Notes: a model not told the origin generated them from the letters alone. A DNA stretch of 64,000 nucleotides from CALMEC01 sp963777565 (GCA_963777565.1 CAVZQZ010000010.1:124001-188000); one strand, 5' to 3'. Shown: positions 46,858 through 55,421, numbered from the stretch's first letter. Program-made: numbers and translations.

Positions 46858-47588
46858 TGGGCGTCGCCCTGGTCACCGGCGCGAGTCGCGGGATCGGCGC
46901 CGCCTGCGCCGTCGCCCTGGCGCGAGACGGGTACGACGTCGCGGTCGGCTACGTCCGTGACGCCGATGGAGCCGCCCGGACCGCCGCCGCGGTGGAGGCG
47001 CTCGGCCGCCGGGCGTGGACCCGGCAGGTCGACGTCGCGGACGAGGAGTCGGCCGTCGCCTTCGTGGCCGACGCCGAGGAGGCGCTCGGCGATCTCGAGG
47101 CCGTCGTCCTGAACGCCGGCATCACCCGCGACGGGCTGGCGCTGCGGATGAGCGCCGAGGACTGGGGCGCGGTGCTCCGCACGAACCTCGACGGGGCCTT
47201 CTTCACCGCGCGCGCCGCGATGCGGGGAATGCTCAAGCGCCGGGCGGGCTCGATCGTCGCCGTCTCGTCGGTGGTGGGACTCGGCGGGAACGCGGGCCAG
47301 GCCAACTATGCGGCCGCCAAGGCCGGGATGATCGGAATGGCGAAGTCGCTCGCCAAGGAGTGCGGTGGCCGCGGCGTGCGGGTCAACGCGGTCGCGCCGG
47401 GTTACATCGATACCGACATGACGGCGGAACTCGGCGAGGAGCAGCGCCAGCGGCTGCTCGACGCCACGCCGCTCGCCCGTCTCGGCACGCCCGACGATGT
47501 CGCGGGGGCCGTCGCGTTCCTGTGCTCGCCGGCGGCCGCGTACATCACCGGAGTCGTGCTGCCCATCGACGGCGGCCTGAGCAGCTAG
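46857..47588 (+). CDS. fabG: 3-oxoacyl-ACP reductase FabG
   Basis: 243 residues of SDR fold: MGVALVTGASRGIGAACAVA, the N-A-G motif VVLNAGITRDGLALRM, Ser in VAVSSVVGLGGNAGQ, then N-Y-A-A-A-K with the active-site Tyr and Lys, and ITGVVLPIDGGLSS. The intact Y-x-x-x-K contrasts with the SDR at 43655. It reduces 3-oxoacyl-ACP with NADPH. ATG overlaps the fabD TGA by one base (TGATG). Confidence 0.95.
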   Translation: MGVALVTGASRGIGAACAVALARDGYDVAVGYVRDADGAARTAAAVEALGRRAWTRQVDVADEESAVAFVADAEEALGDLEAVVLNAGITRDGLALRMSAEDWGAVLRTNLDGAFFTARAAMRGMLKRRAGSIVAVSSVVGLGGNAGQANYAAAKAGMIGMAKSLAKECGGRGVRVNAVAPGYIDTDMTAELGEEQRQRLLDATPLARLGTPDDVAGAVAFLCSPAAAYITGVVLPIDGGLSS

Positions 47589-47597
47589 AGGAGCTTC

Positions 47598-48851
47598 GTG
47601 GCGACCGGCAAACGACGGGTTGTGGTGACGGGGATCGGTCTCGTGACCTCAATCGGCACCGGAAGGAAGGCCGTCTGGGACGCCGTGACGACCGGGCGCT
47701 CGGGCGCGGGCCCGATCACGCTGTTCGACCCGTCTCAACACGTGACGAAGTTCGCCTGCGAGGCCGACGGCTTCGACCCGGCCGCGTTCATGGATGCCAA
47801 GTCGGCTCGCCGCATGGACCGGTTCGCGCAGTTCGCCGTTGCCGCGGGCACGATGGCCGTGGAGGATGCGCGCCTCCCGATTCAGGGTGAGAACGACCGC
47901 ATCGGCACGATCGTCGCGAGCGGCGTCGGCGGCCTCCAGACGTTCGAAGATCAGGTGGCGGTCCTGCTCGACCGGGGGCCGACCCGGGTGTCGCCGCTCT
48001 TCATCCCGATGATGATCGCCAACATGGCCGCGGCGCAGCTCTCGATGACCCTTGGGCTGCGCGGGCCGCTGTCCTGTCCGGTCACCGCCTGCGCATCCGG
48101 CAACCATGCGCTGGGCGACGCGCTCGAGGTGATTCGCCGCAACCACGCGGACGTGATGCTCGCAGGCGGAGCCGAGGCGGCGGTTACGTCGATGTCGATC
48201 GCGGCGTTCAACTCGATGAAGGCGCTGTCGACTCGGAACGACGATCCGCAGACGGCCAGCCGCCCCTTCGACACCGGTCGGGACGGGTTCGTGATGGGCG
48301 AGGCCGGCGCGGTGCTGGTGCTGGAGGAGCTCAGCCACGCGCAGGCCCGCGGCGCCGACATCTGGTGCGAGCTCGTGGGCTACGGGATGAGCGGCGACGC
48401 CCACCACCTCACCGAGCCCGACCCCACCGGGCATGCGCCCGCCATGGCGATGCGGACGGCCATGTCCGACGGCGGGATCGCGCCGGAGCAGGTCGACTAC
48501 ATCAACGTGCACGGCACCTCGACTCCGGTCGGCGACCCCTCCGAAATCCGGGTCATCCAGAGGGCCCTGGGCGCGGAGGTCGCCGCGGGGGTCAAGGTGA
48601 GCTCCACGAAGTCGATGCACGGGCACTGCCTCGGCGCGACGGGCGGTGTCGAGGCCGCGATCTCGGCGATGGCGATCAGGGCCGGCGTGATCCCGCCGAC
48701 GATCAACCTGCACGATCTCGACCCGGCATGCGCCGGCGTTGACCACGTGGCGAATGTTCCGCGCGAGGCGAGCGTGGGCGTGGCGCTTTCGAACGGCTTC
48801 GGATTCGGCGGTCACAACGCCACGATCGCCATGGCCCGCTTCGAGGGGTGA
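47598..48851 (+). CDS. fabF: Beta-ketoacyl-ACP synthase II FabF
   Basis: 417 residues, start GTG 47598 with GAGGAG upstream. The N-terminus is RRVVVTGIGLVTSIG, the nucleophile is in CPVTACASGNHALGDALE, and the two His are in YINVHGTSTPVGDPSE and STKSMHGHCLGATGGVEAA; the end reads ALSNGFGFGGHNATI. In most homologues the second His region reads S-M-T-G-H, so the S-M-H-G-H here adds a histidine. It elongates acyl-ACP. No acpP gene separates it from fabG, so ACP must be encoded elsewhere. It overlaps the phosphatase gene by four bases. Confidence 0.95.
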   Translation: MATGKRRVVVTGIGLVTSIGTGRKAVWDAVTTGRSGAGPITLFDPSQHVTKFACEADGFDPAAFMDAKSARRMDRFAQFAVAAGTMAVEDARLPIQGENDRIGTIVASGVGGLQTFEDQVAVLLDRGPTRVSPLFIPMMIANMAAAQLSMTLGLRGPLSCPVTACASGNHALGDALEVIRRNHADVMLAGGAEAAVTSMSIAAFNSMKALSTRNDDPQTASRPFDTGRDGFVMGEAGAVLVLEELSHAQARGADIWCELVGYGMSGDAHHLTEPDPTGHAPAMAMRTAMSDGGIAPEQVDYINVHGTSTPVGDPSEIRVIQRALGAEVAAGVKVSSTKSMHGHCLGATGGVEAAISAMAIRAGVIPPTINLHDLDPACAGVDHVANVPREASVGVALSNGFGFGGHNATIAMARFEG

Positions 48852-49411
48852 CGGCTCCCGCGCTTCCCGGCGGATGGCGGGCTCTGCGCTTCCGCCTGGC
48901 CGACAAGGTGTACGGGCCCGGCACGCGCACCTCGCCGTGGACCTGGATCGGTGACGAACGGATCGCCATCGGCAGCCTCCCGACGCCGGCGAGCCTGCCC
49001 GTGCTCGCCAACCACGAGGGCGTGACTCACGTGGTGAACTGCCGCGCCCGGGCGCAAGCGGCGTTCAGCGGTGACCTCGACGTCGAACAGGCGATGTTCG
49101 GGCCGGAGCACGTGGCCCACGCGCCGATGTGGGATCACGGCCGCCGGCAGTCGCCGGAGGCGTGGGCCGAGGCGGCGGAGTTCGCGGCGGAGGCGCTCGA
49201 GGACCCGGACGCGAAGGTGCTGATCCACTGCCAGCGGGGTCGGCGTCGCTCGGTGCTCGTGGCCTACGCGACGCTGCGGTTGCGGGGCCACGATCCCGAG
49301 ACGGCGGCGCGGCTGCTCCTGGCGCACCGAAGCGAGGCGCACCTCGTACCCGCCTACCGGGCGAGCGTCGAGGAGTGGCTTCGCACTCGGACGACGCCGG
49401 CCCCCGCGTGA
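48848..49411 (+). CDS. Dual-specificity (tyrosine) protein phosphatase-like
   Basis: 187 residues. The catalytic P-loop is VLIHCQRGRRRSVLVAYATL, with the H-C-x5-R-S signature of cysteine phosphatases; upstream the general acid region is VAHAPMWDHGRRQSPEAW, with an Asp after W. The N-terminus (WTWIGDERIAIGSLPTPASL) resembles DSP/PTP-like strands. It may act on phosphoproteins or phosphoinositide/sugar phosphates. Coupling to fabF by GTGA suggests it is read with the fatty acid genes. The 108-base gap after it holds no gene. Confidence 0.85.
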   Translation: MTAPALPGGWRALRFRLADKVYGPGTRTSPWTWIGDERIAIGSLPTPASLPVLANHEGVTHVVNCRARAQAAFSGDLDVEQAMFGPEHVAHAPMWDHGRRQSPEAWAEAAEFAAEALEDPDAKVLIHCQRGRRRSVLVAYATLRLRGHDPETAARLLLAHRSEAHLVPAYRASVEEWLRTRTTPAPA

Positions 49412-49519
49412 TGTCACCGCGCGAGACCAGCGTTGATGCCGGGCCGCGCGAGTGAGAGTCTGGGCGTGCGGGATCCCGTTCGAGGCGCCCGGTCTCGGAC
49501 CGAGCAAAGGAGGCACACG

Positions 49520-49939
49520 ATGAGACGATTCGTGGTCATGGCGGCAGCGACGCTCGCCGTCCCGGTCGTCGCCGCTGCTCAACCGACCCGCTACCAGGTC
49601 GATGCGCAGCTCGATCCCGGTGAGCGGGTCGCGCTCACGATTGGCAAGGTCCCGAAGGGTGAGTTCCGGTTCTCGCTGCGAGCCTCGAGCGACGGCGAGA
49701 AGCGCTTCGGCCTCACGCAGCAACGCGGCGTCGCGCCGAGGTTCGCCGTGCTGAGCTATCCGAGCACGTTCGCCACCGGTGCCTGTCAGGGTGCGGCCGG
49801 ATCGGTCTTCTGCGGCGGCATCTCAACACCGGCGCCGATCGCCGGCAGCACGTACACGTTCCGACTCAAGAACAAGGGCAACCGGCCGCTCAGCATCACC
49901 CTCACGATCGTCTGGCGCAGGATCCTAAGCGCCGGGTGA
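49520..49939 (+). CDS. Small secreted protein of unknown function
   Basis: 139 residues with a clear signal peptide (MRRFVVMAAATLAVPVVAAA, cleavage after A-A-A-Q or nearby). The mature part is beta-rich with repeated short strands (YQVDAQLDPGERVALTIGK, EFRFSLRAS, STYTFRLKNKGNRPLSITLT) and two cysteines in ACQGAAGSVFC that could form a disulphide. The ribosome site AAAGGAGG is eight bases before the ATG. It is coupled by a four-base overlap with the next gene, a secreted protein too, so they may act together outside the membrane. No family is recognised. Confidence 0.65.
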   Translation: MRRFVVMAAATLAVPVVAAAQPTRYQVDAQLDPGERVALTIGKVPKGEFRFSLRASSDGEKRFGLTQQRGVAPRFAVLSYPSTFATGACQGAAGSVFCGGISTPAPIAGSTYTFRLKNKGNRPLSITLTIVWRRILSAG

Positions 49940-50910
49940 GCCCGCGCCGTGCTCCGGGCGCGACGGCCGCGGCGACGCTGGCGCACCCGACGAGGGCGAA
50001 ACGCCGAGGCCTCGCCACCCTGGCGGTCGGCGCCTTCCTCCTGGGAGCGGGCGTCCCGGCCGCGACCGGTGACCGCAGGCTGGAGTCCGCGGGCGCGGTG
50101 GGGGCGGAGACTCCCACGCCGACCCTGCTCCCGCGCGGCGGTCGCAGCGTCCTCCCCGAGCACCGGGTCGTTGCCCACTACGGCGCGCCCCAGGCGGAGG
50201 CACTCGGGATTCTGGGGATCGGCACGCCGGCCGCCGCCGCCGCGCGCCTCGAGCGCCAGGCCCGCCTGTACACGGGGCCCGGCCGCCGGCCGGTGCTGCC
50301 CGCCATGGAGCTCATCGCGGTGATCGTCAACGCCGGTCCCGGACATGACGGCGCATTCCGAACGCGGCAGCGCCGCGCGGTGATCCTGCGCTATCTCCGG
50401 GCGGCGCGGAAGGCGCGCGCGCTGCTCGTCCTCGATGTGCAACCCGGGCGCTCGGACTTCCTCACCGAGGCCCGGGCGCTTGCCGAGTTCCTCTCCGAGC
50501 CGGATGTCGGCCTCGCCCTCGACCCCGAGTGGCGGATGGCGCCGGGGCAGATTCCCGGCCGGGTGATCGGGTCGGTCGACGCGGCGGAGGTCAACGAGGT
50601 CACCTCCTGGCTCGCCGGCCTCGTCGCGCGACGCAACCTGCCGGACAAGCTCGTGATCGTCCACCAGTTCACGGACGGGATGATCCGCCGCCGCGGTGGC
50701 CTTCGGCACCGCACGGGGATCGACATGGTCCTGAACGCCGACGGCTTCGGCACCGCGTCCGCCAAGGTGAACACCTACCGCCGCGTCACGCGCGACCGGC
50801 GGGGCCTGCACGCAGGGTTCAAGCTCTTCTTCGTCGAGGACACCGGCCTCATGAGCCCCGTGCAGGTGCTCGGCCTCCGCCCCCCGCCCGAGCTCGTGAT
50901 CTACGAATAG
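49936..50910 (+). CDS. Secreted/membrane-anchored protein of unknown function, paralogue B
   Basis: 324 residues, the second copy of the family at 38145-39131. Matching segments in the same order are VVAHYGAPQAEALGILGIG, ELIAVIVNAGPGHDGAF, ALLVLDVQPGRSDF, VGLALDPEWRM, PGRVIGSVDAAEVNEV, LVIVHQFTDGM, MVLNADGFGTASAK, FKLFFVEDT and the ending LVIYE. The N-terminus is basic with one hydrophobic stretch (about 26-44), signal or anchor. The conserved acidic residues at predicted strand ends (D in LDVQPG, D and E in DPEW, D in NADGFG) suggest an active site. It follows a small secreted protein; a strong hairpin lies right after its stop. Confidence 0.7.
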   Translation: MSPRRAPGATAAATLAHPTRAKRRGLATLAVGAFLLGAGVPAATGDRRLESAGAVGAETPTPTLLPRGGRSVLPEHRVVAHYGAPQAEALGILGIGTPAAAAARLERQARLYTGPGRRPVLPAMELIAVIVNAGPGHDGAFRTRQRRAVILRYLRAARKARALLVLDVQPGRSDFLTEARALAEFLSEPDVGLALDPEWRMAPGQIPGRVIGSVDAAEVNEVTSWLAGLVARRNLPDKLVIVHQFTDGMIRRRGGLRHRTGIDMVLNADGFGTASAKVNTYRRVTRDRRGLHAGFKLFFVEDTGLMSPVQVLGLRPPPELVIYE

Positions 50911-50914
50911 CAGC

Positions 50915-50938
50915 GGGGGGAGGGCGGGCCCTCCCCCC
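50915..50938 (+). terminator. Strong GC-rich hairpin after the secreted-protein gene
   Basis: A perfect inverted repeat, GGGGGGAGGGC (50915-50925), two bases, GCCCTCCCCCC (50928-50938), starting five bases after the TAG. It is a good transcription-termination candidate, but without a following T-run, as is usual in very GC-rich genomes. Confidence 0.7.
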
Positions 50939-50940
50939 GG

Positions 50941-51283
50941 ACCCCTCTCCCGGGGTGCTGTGCGCTTCGGATGCTCGTCGCGGGCCGGCGAAGCCGGCCC
51001 TCGGCTCACCGGATTGGTGGTGCCTGCGAGCCGCCCGGAGCGCTCGCGCCCCGCCGTCGCCTTCGCGGGGCTGGCGTTCCACCTCCCGCGGTGGGTGTCG
51101 CAGCCGTTGAACCCGCCGTACTGCTCAGGGCAGCGGGGGATCTTCGAGGGCCGCTCGGGCCGCGACGGCGTTGTCGGAGGAACCGGTGATTCGGGGCGGA
51201 AGAACGTGGTCATGCTCTCATCGCGCAACATTCGCGACGCCCGAAGCGGACTCGCGCACCGCGCGGGTGCCATAATCGATCGG
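50941..51283. other. Hairpin-rich intergenic element before accD
   Basis: No gene is convincing in these 340 bases. Three further perfect hairpins follow the terminator: ACCCC/GGGGT at 50941-50956, GGGCCGGC-GAA-GCCGGCCC at 50982-51000, and GCCCCGC/GCGGGGC at 51048-51071. The remaining part, 51072-51270, has no strong pairing by eye. The accD promoter lies at its right end. It could be a dispersed repeat of the species or a structured leader RNA. Confidence 0.4.
51271..51276 (+). promoter_or_regulatory. Putative -10 element (CATAAT) of accD
   Basis: CATAAT, one change from TATAAT, ends seven bases before the GTG of accD. Transcription from such a position would begin at or next to the GTG, giving a leaderless message, as is common in Actinobacteria. 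No clear -35 is visible. Confidence 0.45.
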
Positions 51284-52315
51284 GTGTCGAACAAGCACAT
51301 CCAGGTCACCGTCGATCGGCTGAAGCGGATCGCCCATATCCCGGAGAAGGGCCGGAAGCCCGCCGAGGCAGGTACGTGCCCCCGCTGCGAGAGCCATTAC
51401 CGGTCCGAGGAGATGGAGCGCAACGCCCGTGTCTGCACGGCGTGCGGGTACCACTTCCCGATCACCGCCAGAGACCGACTCGACCATCTCGCCGACGGCG
51501 CCGAGTGGCGCGAGCTGTGGACCGAGCTTCGCGCGTCCGACCCGTTGCAGTTCGTCGACCTCGAACCGTACCCACAGCGGGCCCGCAAGGCCGAAGCCTC
51601 GACCGGACTCGGCGAGGCTGTCGTCGTCGCGGAGCTCGAGATCGGGGGCCACGGCTGCGTCGCCGCTGTCATGGACTTCGCGTTCATGGGCGGCAGCATG
51701 GGCTCGGTCGTCGGCGAGAAGATCGCGCGTGCGTGCGACCGGGCCATCGAGCTGGGCGTCCCGCTCGTGACGGTCACGGCGTCTGGTGGCGCACGCATGC
51801 AGGAGGGCGTCCTCGCGCTTATGCAGATGGCGAAGACCGTCGTGGCCTTCGAGGACATGAACGACGCCCGCCTGCCGGTGATCGTGGTGCTCGCCCATCC
51901 CACTACCGGGGGCGTGTGGGCGTCGTTCGCGGCGCTCGGCGACGTCACATACGCCGAGCCGGGCGCGCTCATTGCCTTTTCCGGCCCGCGCGTGATCGAG
52001 CAGACCACCCGGGAGAAGCTGCCGCCCGACTTCGGGCTCGCGGAGAGCCAGCTGCACAACGGCCAGATCGACGACGTGGTGGACCGCCGGGAGATGCCCG
52101 AGCGCATCGGCCGGGTGCTCCGGATCATGCACCGGCAAGGCCTCGAGGCGAGCTCCGCGTTCCCGTTCCAGTGGGCACAGGCCGGCGGCGACGCGGTCGG
52201 CAAGGTTGCCCACGGCGTCGCTCAGGGCGTTGCCCACGCGCTTCCGAAGTTCCCGAAGCGGATCGCAGACCGCATGGGCCGGAGCGACGGCGGCGAGAAC
52301 GGGAGTGGAGGATGA
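51284..52315 (+). CDS. accD: Acetyl-CoA carboxylase carboxyltransferase subunit beta (AccD)
   Basis: 343 residues from GTG 51284 (ATG 51212 would add 24 residues). The N-terminal zinc finger is C-P-R-C ... C-T-A-C in TCPRCESHYRSEEMERN and RVCTACGYHFPI. The crotonase-like core has VMDFAFMGGSMGSVVGEKIA, VTVTASGGARMQEGVLALMQ, HPTTGGVWASFAALGD and IAFSGPRVIEQTTREKLP. It makes malonyl-CoA with AccA. The separate AccD/AccA architecture is the bacterial-plastid type rather than the fused actinobacterial AccD. The stop overlaps accA by four bases. Confidence 0.95.
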   Translation: MSNKHIQVTVDRLKRIAHIPEKGRKPAEAGTCPRCESHYRSEEMERNARVCTACGYHFPITARDRLDHLADGAEWRELWTELRASDPLQFVDLEPYPQRARKAEASTGLGEAVVVAELEIGGHGCVAAVMDFAFMGGSMGSVVGEKIARACDRAIELGVPLVTVTASGGARMQEGVLALMQMAKTVVAFEDMNDARLPVIVVLAHPTTGGVWASFAALGDVTYAEPGALIAFSGPRVIEQTTREKLPPDFGLAESQLHNGQIDDVVDRREMPERIGRVLRIMHRQGLEASSAFPFQWAQAGGDAVGKVAHGVAQGVAHALPKFPKRIADRMGRSDGGENGSGG

Positions 52316-53292
52316 AGGGCCGTTCCGCCGGCGGGCGGTTCGTCCGCCGGATCGCCGACAAGATCCAAGGAGCCCCTGAGGAGACTTCCTCGAGCTGGGA
52401 TGCGATACAGCTCGCACGCCACCAGGACCGGCCCTACCCGCTTGACTACATCACGCGTCTTTGCCCGGATTTCGAGGAGCTCCGCGGCGACCGGGCCTTT
52501 GGCGACGACCCCGCCATCGTGTGCGGGGTCGGACGGTACAACGGCGAGCCGGTGGCTTTCATCGGCGAGCAGAAGGGTCGCGACACTCAGGAGCGCACAT
52601 ACCGGAACTTCGGGATGCCGAGCCCGGAGGGGTACCGCAAGGCGATGCGGGTCATGGCGCTGGCCGAGAAGCTCGACGTCCCGCTGGTCACCCTCATTGA
52701 CACGCCGGGCGCGTTCCCCGGAGCTGGCGCGGAGCAGCGCGGCCAGGGCGGCGCGATCGCGCGGAGCATCGCGGCGATGGTCCGGATCCCGGTGCCGACG
52801 GTCGCGGTGATCGTGGGCGAGGGCTCGTCCGGCGGCGCGCTCGCGATCGGCGTCGCCGATCGCGTGCTGATCCTCGCCAACGGCACCTACTCGGTGATCT
52901 CGCCCGAGGGTGGGGCCGCGATCCTCTGGCGCGACGCTGCGAAGGCGCGCCTCGCAGCCGGGGCGTTCAAGCCCACGGCGGCGACCTGCTACCGCTTCGG
53001 CATCGTCGACGCCGTGGTGCCGGAGCCCAAGGGCGGTGCCCACAAGGACCACGACGAGGCGGCACGGCTGCTCGACCAATACCTGCAGCGCCAGTTCAAA
53101 GACCTGCGGATGCTCGCGCCCGCCGACCGCCTGCGTCAGCGGCGTGAGCGGTTCCGCCGACTCGGCGCGCATCGCGAGTTTGCGATCGGGGATCCCGCGG
53201 CCGTTGCGTCGGGCCGGATCGAGCTCGCCACCGGGGGAGCGCAGGAGTCGCCGAAACCGCTGAGCGTGGACCCCTCGGCGAACGGCGGCTGA
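52312..53292 (+). CDS. accA: Acetyl-CoA carboxylase carboxyltransferase subunit alpha (AccA)
   Basis: 326 residues: WDAIQLARHQDRPYPLDYIT, FEELRGDRAFGDDPAIVCG, GEQKGRDTQERTYRNFGMPS, PEGYRKAMRVMALAEKL, LIDTPGAFPGAGAEQRGQGG and VGEGSSGGALAIGVADRVL, all AccA hallmarks, with ISPEGGAAILWRD near the end. The C-terminal ~50 residues are not conserved. It transfers the carboxyl group to acetyl-CoA within the alpha2beta2 complex. Biotin carboxylase and carrier protein genes are not in the window. Confidence 0.95.
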   Translation: MKGRSAGGRFVRRIADKIQGAPEETSSSWDAIQLARHQDRPYPLDYITRLCPDFEELRGDRAFGDDPAIVCGVGRYNGEPVAFIGEQKGRDTQERTYRNFGMPSPEGYRKAMRVMALAEKLDVPLVTLIDTPGAFPGAGAEQRGQGGAIARSIAAMVRIPVPTVAVIVGEGSSGGALAIGVADRVLILANGTYSVISPEGGAAILWRDAAKARLAAGAFKPTAATCYRFGIVDAVVPEPKGGAHKDHDEAARLLDQYLQRQFKDLRMLAPADRLRQRRERFRRLGAHREFAIGDPAAVASGRIELATGGAQESPKPLSVDPSANGG

Positions 53293-53374
53293 ACCGCCTC
53301 AGGCCGTCTGCGCCCGTCCCATCTCAGGATCGGGTATGGGAGGCGCCCCGTGGAGGAGGGCCGCCCACCGCGCC

Positions 53375-53599
53375 CTAGCGGTGGAGCAGTTCGCGGCGCG
53401 TTCGGCTGAGGCGAACGGCGTCGCGGAGCAGGTCGCGGTTCGTCGCGACCGGTTCGGCATGATCGCCGAGGACCTCAGCGAGCTCGCGGTGCCATTTGCG
53501 CAGCCGGTCGCCCGGTGCGCGATCGGGATCGACACGGGTCAGGTCGAGCGCCATCGCGGTGAGGGCCTTCAACTCGACCGTTGGGTCCGGACGTGACAT
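53375..53599 (-). CDS. Small hypothetical protein (74 residues)
   Basis: 74 residues beginning MSRPDPTVELKALTAMALDL and ending SRTRRELLHR, predicted helical, basic at the C-terminus, without membrane segment or Cys. A good ribosome site (GAAGGAG) lies eight bases before the ATG at 53599. It lies between accA (convergent, 82 bases away) and the lipid-kinase gene on the same strand. No family is recognised; the ribosome site and codon pattern are the support. Confidence 0.55.
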   Translation of the reverse strand: MSRPDPTVELKALTAMALDLTRVDPDRAPGDRLRKWHRELAEVLGDHAEPVATNRDLLRDAVRLSRTRRELLHR

Positions 53600-53660
53600 G
53601 GGAGGGCTCCTTCGGGTCCGAATGGGAGGGTGCGGACGCCGGATGTATCGGCCCGGGGGA

Positions 53661-54644
53661 TCACAACCTTGAGCGCCGCATGCGCCGGCGACCGGCGGCA
53701 GCGGGGGATTCCGGGACTGCCGCCGGCGGGCTCAGCACCCGCAACCGCGGCCCGGGAGTGATGCGAACCCGCGTGTGCCAGCCCAACGGCTCGCCGTCTG
53801 CCTGCACCGCCACAGGGCGGGCGGACTGGACGTTGATCTCCTCGGCGGCCCAGCCATCCACGATCGTCGCCCGGCCGAGGTGGCGACCGGCCCTGAGCCC
53901 GCCGCCGACCGCGCGCGCGACGGAACCGAGCCTGGCCGATCGAAGTCCCATCCAGCGCAGCCGGTCGCCGAAGTCGGCACCCGGCACCAGGTCGAGCGGC
54001 CGGGGGCCCAGGAACGCGTAGGGGGCTCCGCAGGCGGCGATCAGCGAGGTGAGCGCCACCGGTGGCGCATGATCGACGGCCGCGACGAGCGCGGCGGGAT
54101 GCCGCGCCGCCTTGACCGCGGCGGCGACCGTCGCTGCACCGAACCCGAAGTGCCGGAGGCGTCGCTTGAGCCACGGCCGCGCCTCGACGATCTGCACGGC
54201 GTCGGCGTCGAGTCCGACGCCGACGTTGACACAGAACACCTGGTCGATCGTCCCGGCCTCCACACGGCCGATTCGAACGTCGCGCCATGCCGGCGCATCG
54301 AGCGCGGGACGAAGCAGGGGAATCGCGGCCGATGCGGGGTGCGCCCATCCCAGGGCGCGCGCGAAGACGTTCGTGCTGCCGCCCGCGAGGGGCACGAGGG
54401 CGACGTCGGTGCCGGCGAGCGCCGCCGCCACCTCGTTCACCGTGCCGTCGCCGCCGAGCACGGCGATCACCGTCGCGCCCCGCTCGATGGCGGCGGTCGC
54501 GAGGGCGCGAGCATGCCCCGCGTGCTCCGTCGACGCCACCTCGGCCGGATCCAGCGGGCCGAGCGCGTCGATCGCCATCTCGATGAGCGCCGGCCGCACC
54601 CGCGTGGCACGCGGGTTCACGACCAGGGCGATGCGTTCAGTCAT
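53661..54644 (-). CDS. Diacylglycerol/lipid kinase family protein (YegS/DgkB/BmrU-like)
   Basis: 327 residues. N-terminus IALVVNPRATRVRPALIEM, the nucleotide loop VIAVLGGDGTVNEVAAALAG with G-G-D-G-T, LVPLAGGSTNVFARALG, and VFCVNVGVGLDADAV, all characteristic of the DAGK catalytic family. The C-terminal half is a beta-sandwich with VAVQADGEPLGWHTRVRI. It phosphorylates a lipid such as diacylglycerol or undecaprenol; which is not clear. It overlaps the hydrolase gene by eight bases. Confidence 0.9.
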   Translation of the reverse strand: MTERIALVVNPRATRVRPALIEMAIDALGPLDPAEVASTEHAGHARALATAAIERGATVIAVLGGDGTVNEVAAALAGTDVALVPLAGGSTNVFARALGWAHPASAAIPLLRPALDAPAWRDVRIGRVEAGTIDQVFCVNVGVGLDADAVQIVEARPWLKRRLRHFGFGAATVAAAVKAARHPAALVAAVDHAPPVALTSLIAACGAPYAFLGPRPLDLVPGADFGDRLRWMGLRSARLGSVARAVGGGLRAGRHLGRATIVDGWAAEEINVQSARPVAVQADGEPLGWHTRVRITPGPRLRVLSPPAAVPESPAAAGRRRMRRSRL

Positions 54645-55335
54645 CCGTAAGCTCGAGCCGTGCCAGGAACCCGGCGATCAGGAGGTCGACCGCCGCGGCG
54701 TGCTCCTTCATCACCCAGTGACCGACGTCGGGGACGACCACGAGGATCGCCTGCTGCAACCCCTCCGCGAGCCGCTCCGCGAGGCTCGGCGGGGTCAACC
54801 CGTCTCGCTCTCCGGCAACGATCAGGACCGGGACGCGCACCTCGCCGAGCCGGTCGGTGATGTCGAACCCGCGGCACGCGGTGTAGTCGGCGACGAGCGT
54901 CTCCTGCCCGACCTCCTGGATGAGGGCAGCCTCCGCCGCGATCGTCTCGTCGTCCGGCTGCCACCATCCTTTCCGCAGGATCCGCTCGCATTCGGCCGCG
55001 AAGTCCGACCGTGCGAGCTCGAACGCCGCATCGGGAACGAAGAGCTGGGGACCGCTCGCGATGACGATGACACCGGAGACGAGGCCCGGGTGATCCACGG
55101 CGAGCTGCAAGGCGATCGCGCCCCCCATCGAGTGCCCCACCAGGACGTTCGGCCCCGGGATCTCGCGGATCGCCCGGGCCGTCCACTCCGCGTGGGCGGC
55201 GACGCTTTGGTAGGCCGTTCCCGCCGGGTGCCCGGGGAGGGCGAGCACGACGCAGCCCTCGAAGCGCGGCTCCTGCTCGTGCCACGTGGCGGTCCCGCCG
55301 CCGGCGCCGTGGATGAAGATGGGTCGCGGGGCCAC
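54637..55335 (-). CDS. Alpha/beta-hydrolase fold protein
   Basis: 232 residues: oxyanion-hole strand PIFIHGAGGGTATWHEQ, nucleophile elbow VLVGHSMGGAIALQLA (G-H-S-M-G), acid in IVAGERDGLTPPSLAE, and His in VVPDVGHWVMKEHAAAV. The catalytic triad Ser-Asp-His is complete. The family covers esterases, lactonases and lipases, so the substrate is open. It overlaps the lipid kinase gene downstream; upstream an 86-base gap separates it from a divergent phosphatase gene. Confidence 0.9.
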   Translation of the reverse strand: MAPRPIFIHGAGGGTATWHEQEPRFEGCVVLALPGHPAGTAYQSVAAHAEWTARAIREIPGPNVLVGHSMGGAIALQLAVDHPGLVSGVIVIASGPQLFVPDAAFELARSDFAAECERILRKGWWQPDDETIAAEAALIQEVGQETLVADYTACRGFDITDRLGEVRVPVLIVAGERDGLTPPSLAERLAEGLQQAILVVVPDVGHWVMKEHAAAVDLLIAGFLARLELTDD

Positions 55336-55421
55336 GCGCGGGATCCTAGTGCTCCGGTAGTCCTGGGCGGGGCAGTGCCGGCACCGGGCGGGGTGGGGAG
55401 GTCTGGTATCCTCGACCGCCC

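Noticed and set aside
49786..51309. A ~500-residue minus-strand frame covering the intergenic region and paralogue B
   Set aside because: No domain, low-complexity composition, and it is antisense to a gene with a recognised paralogue.
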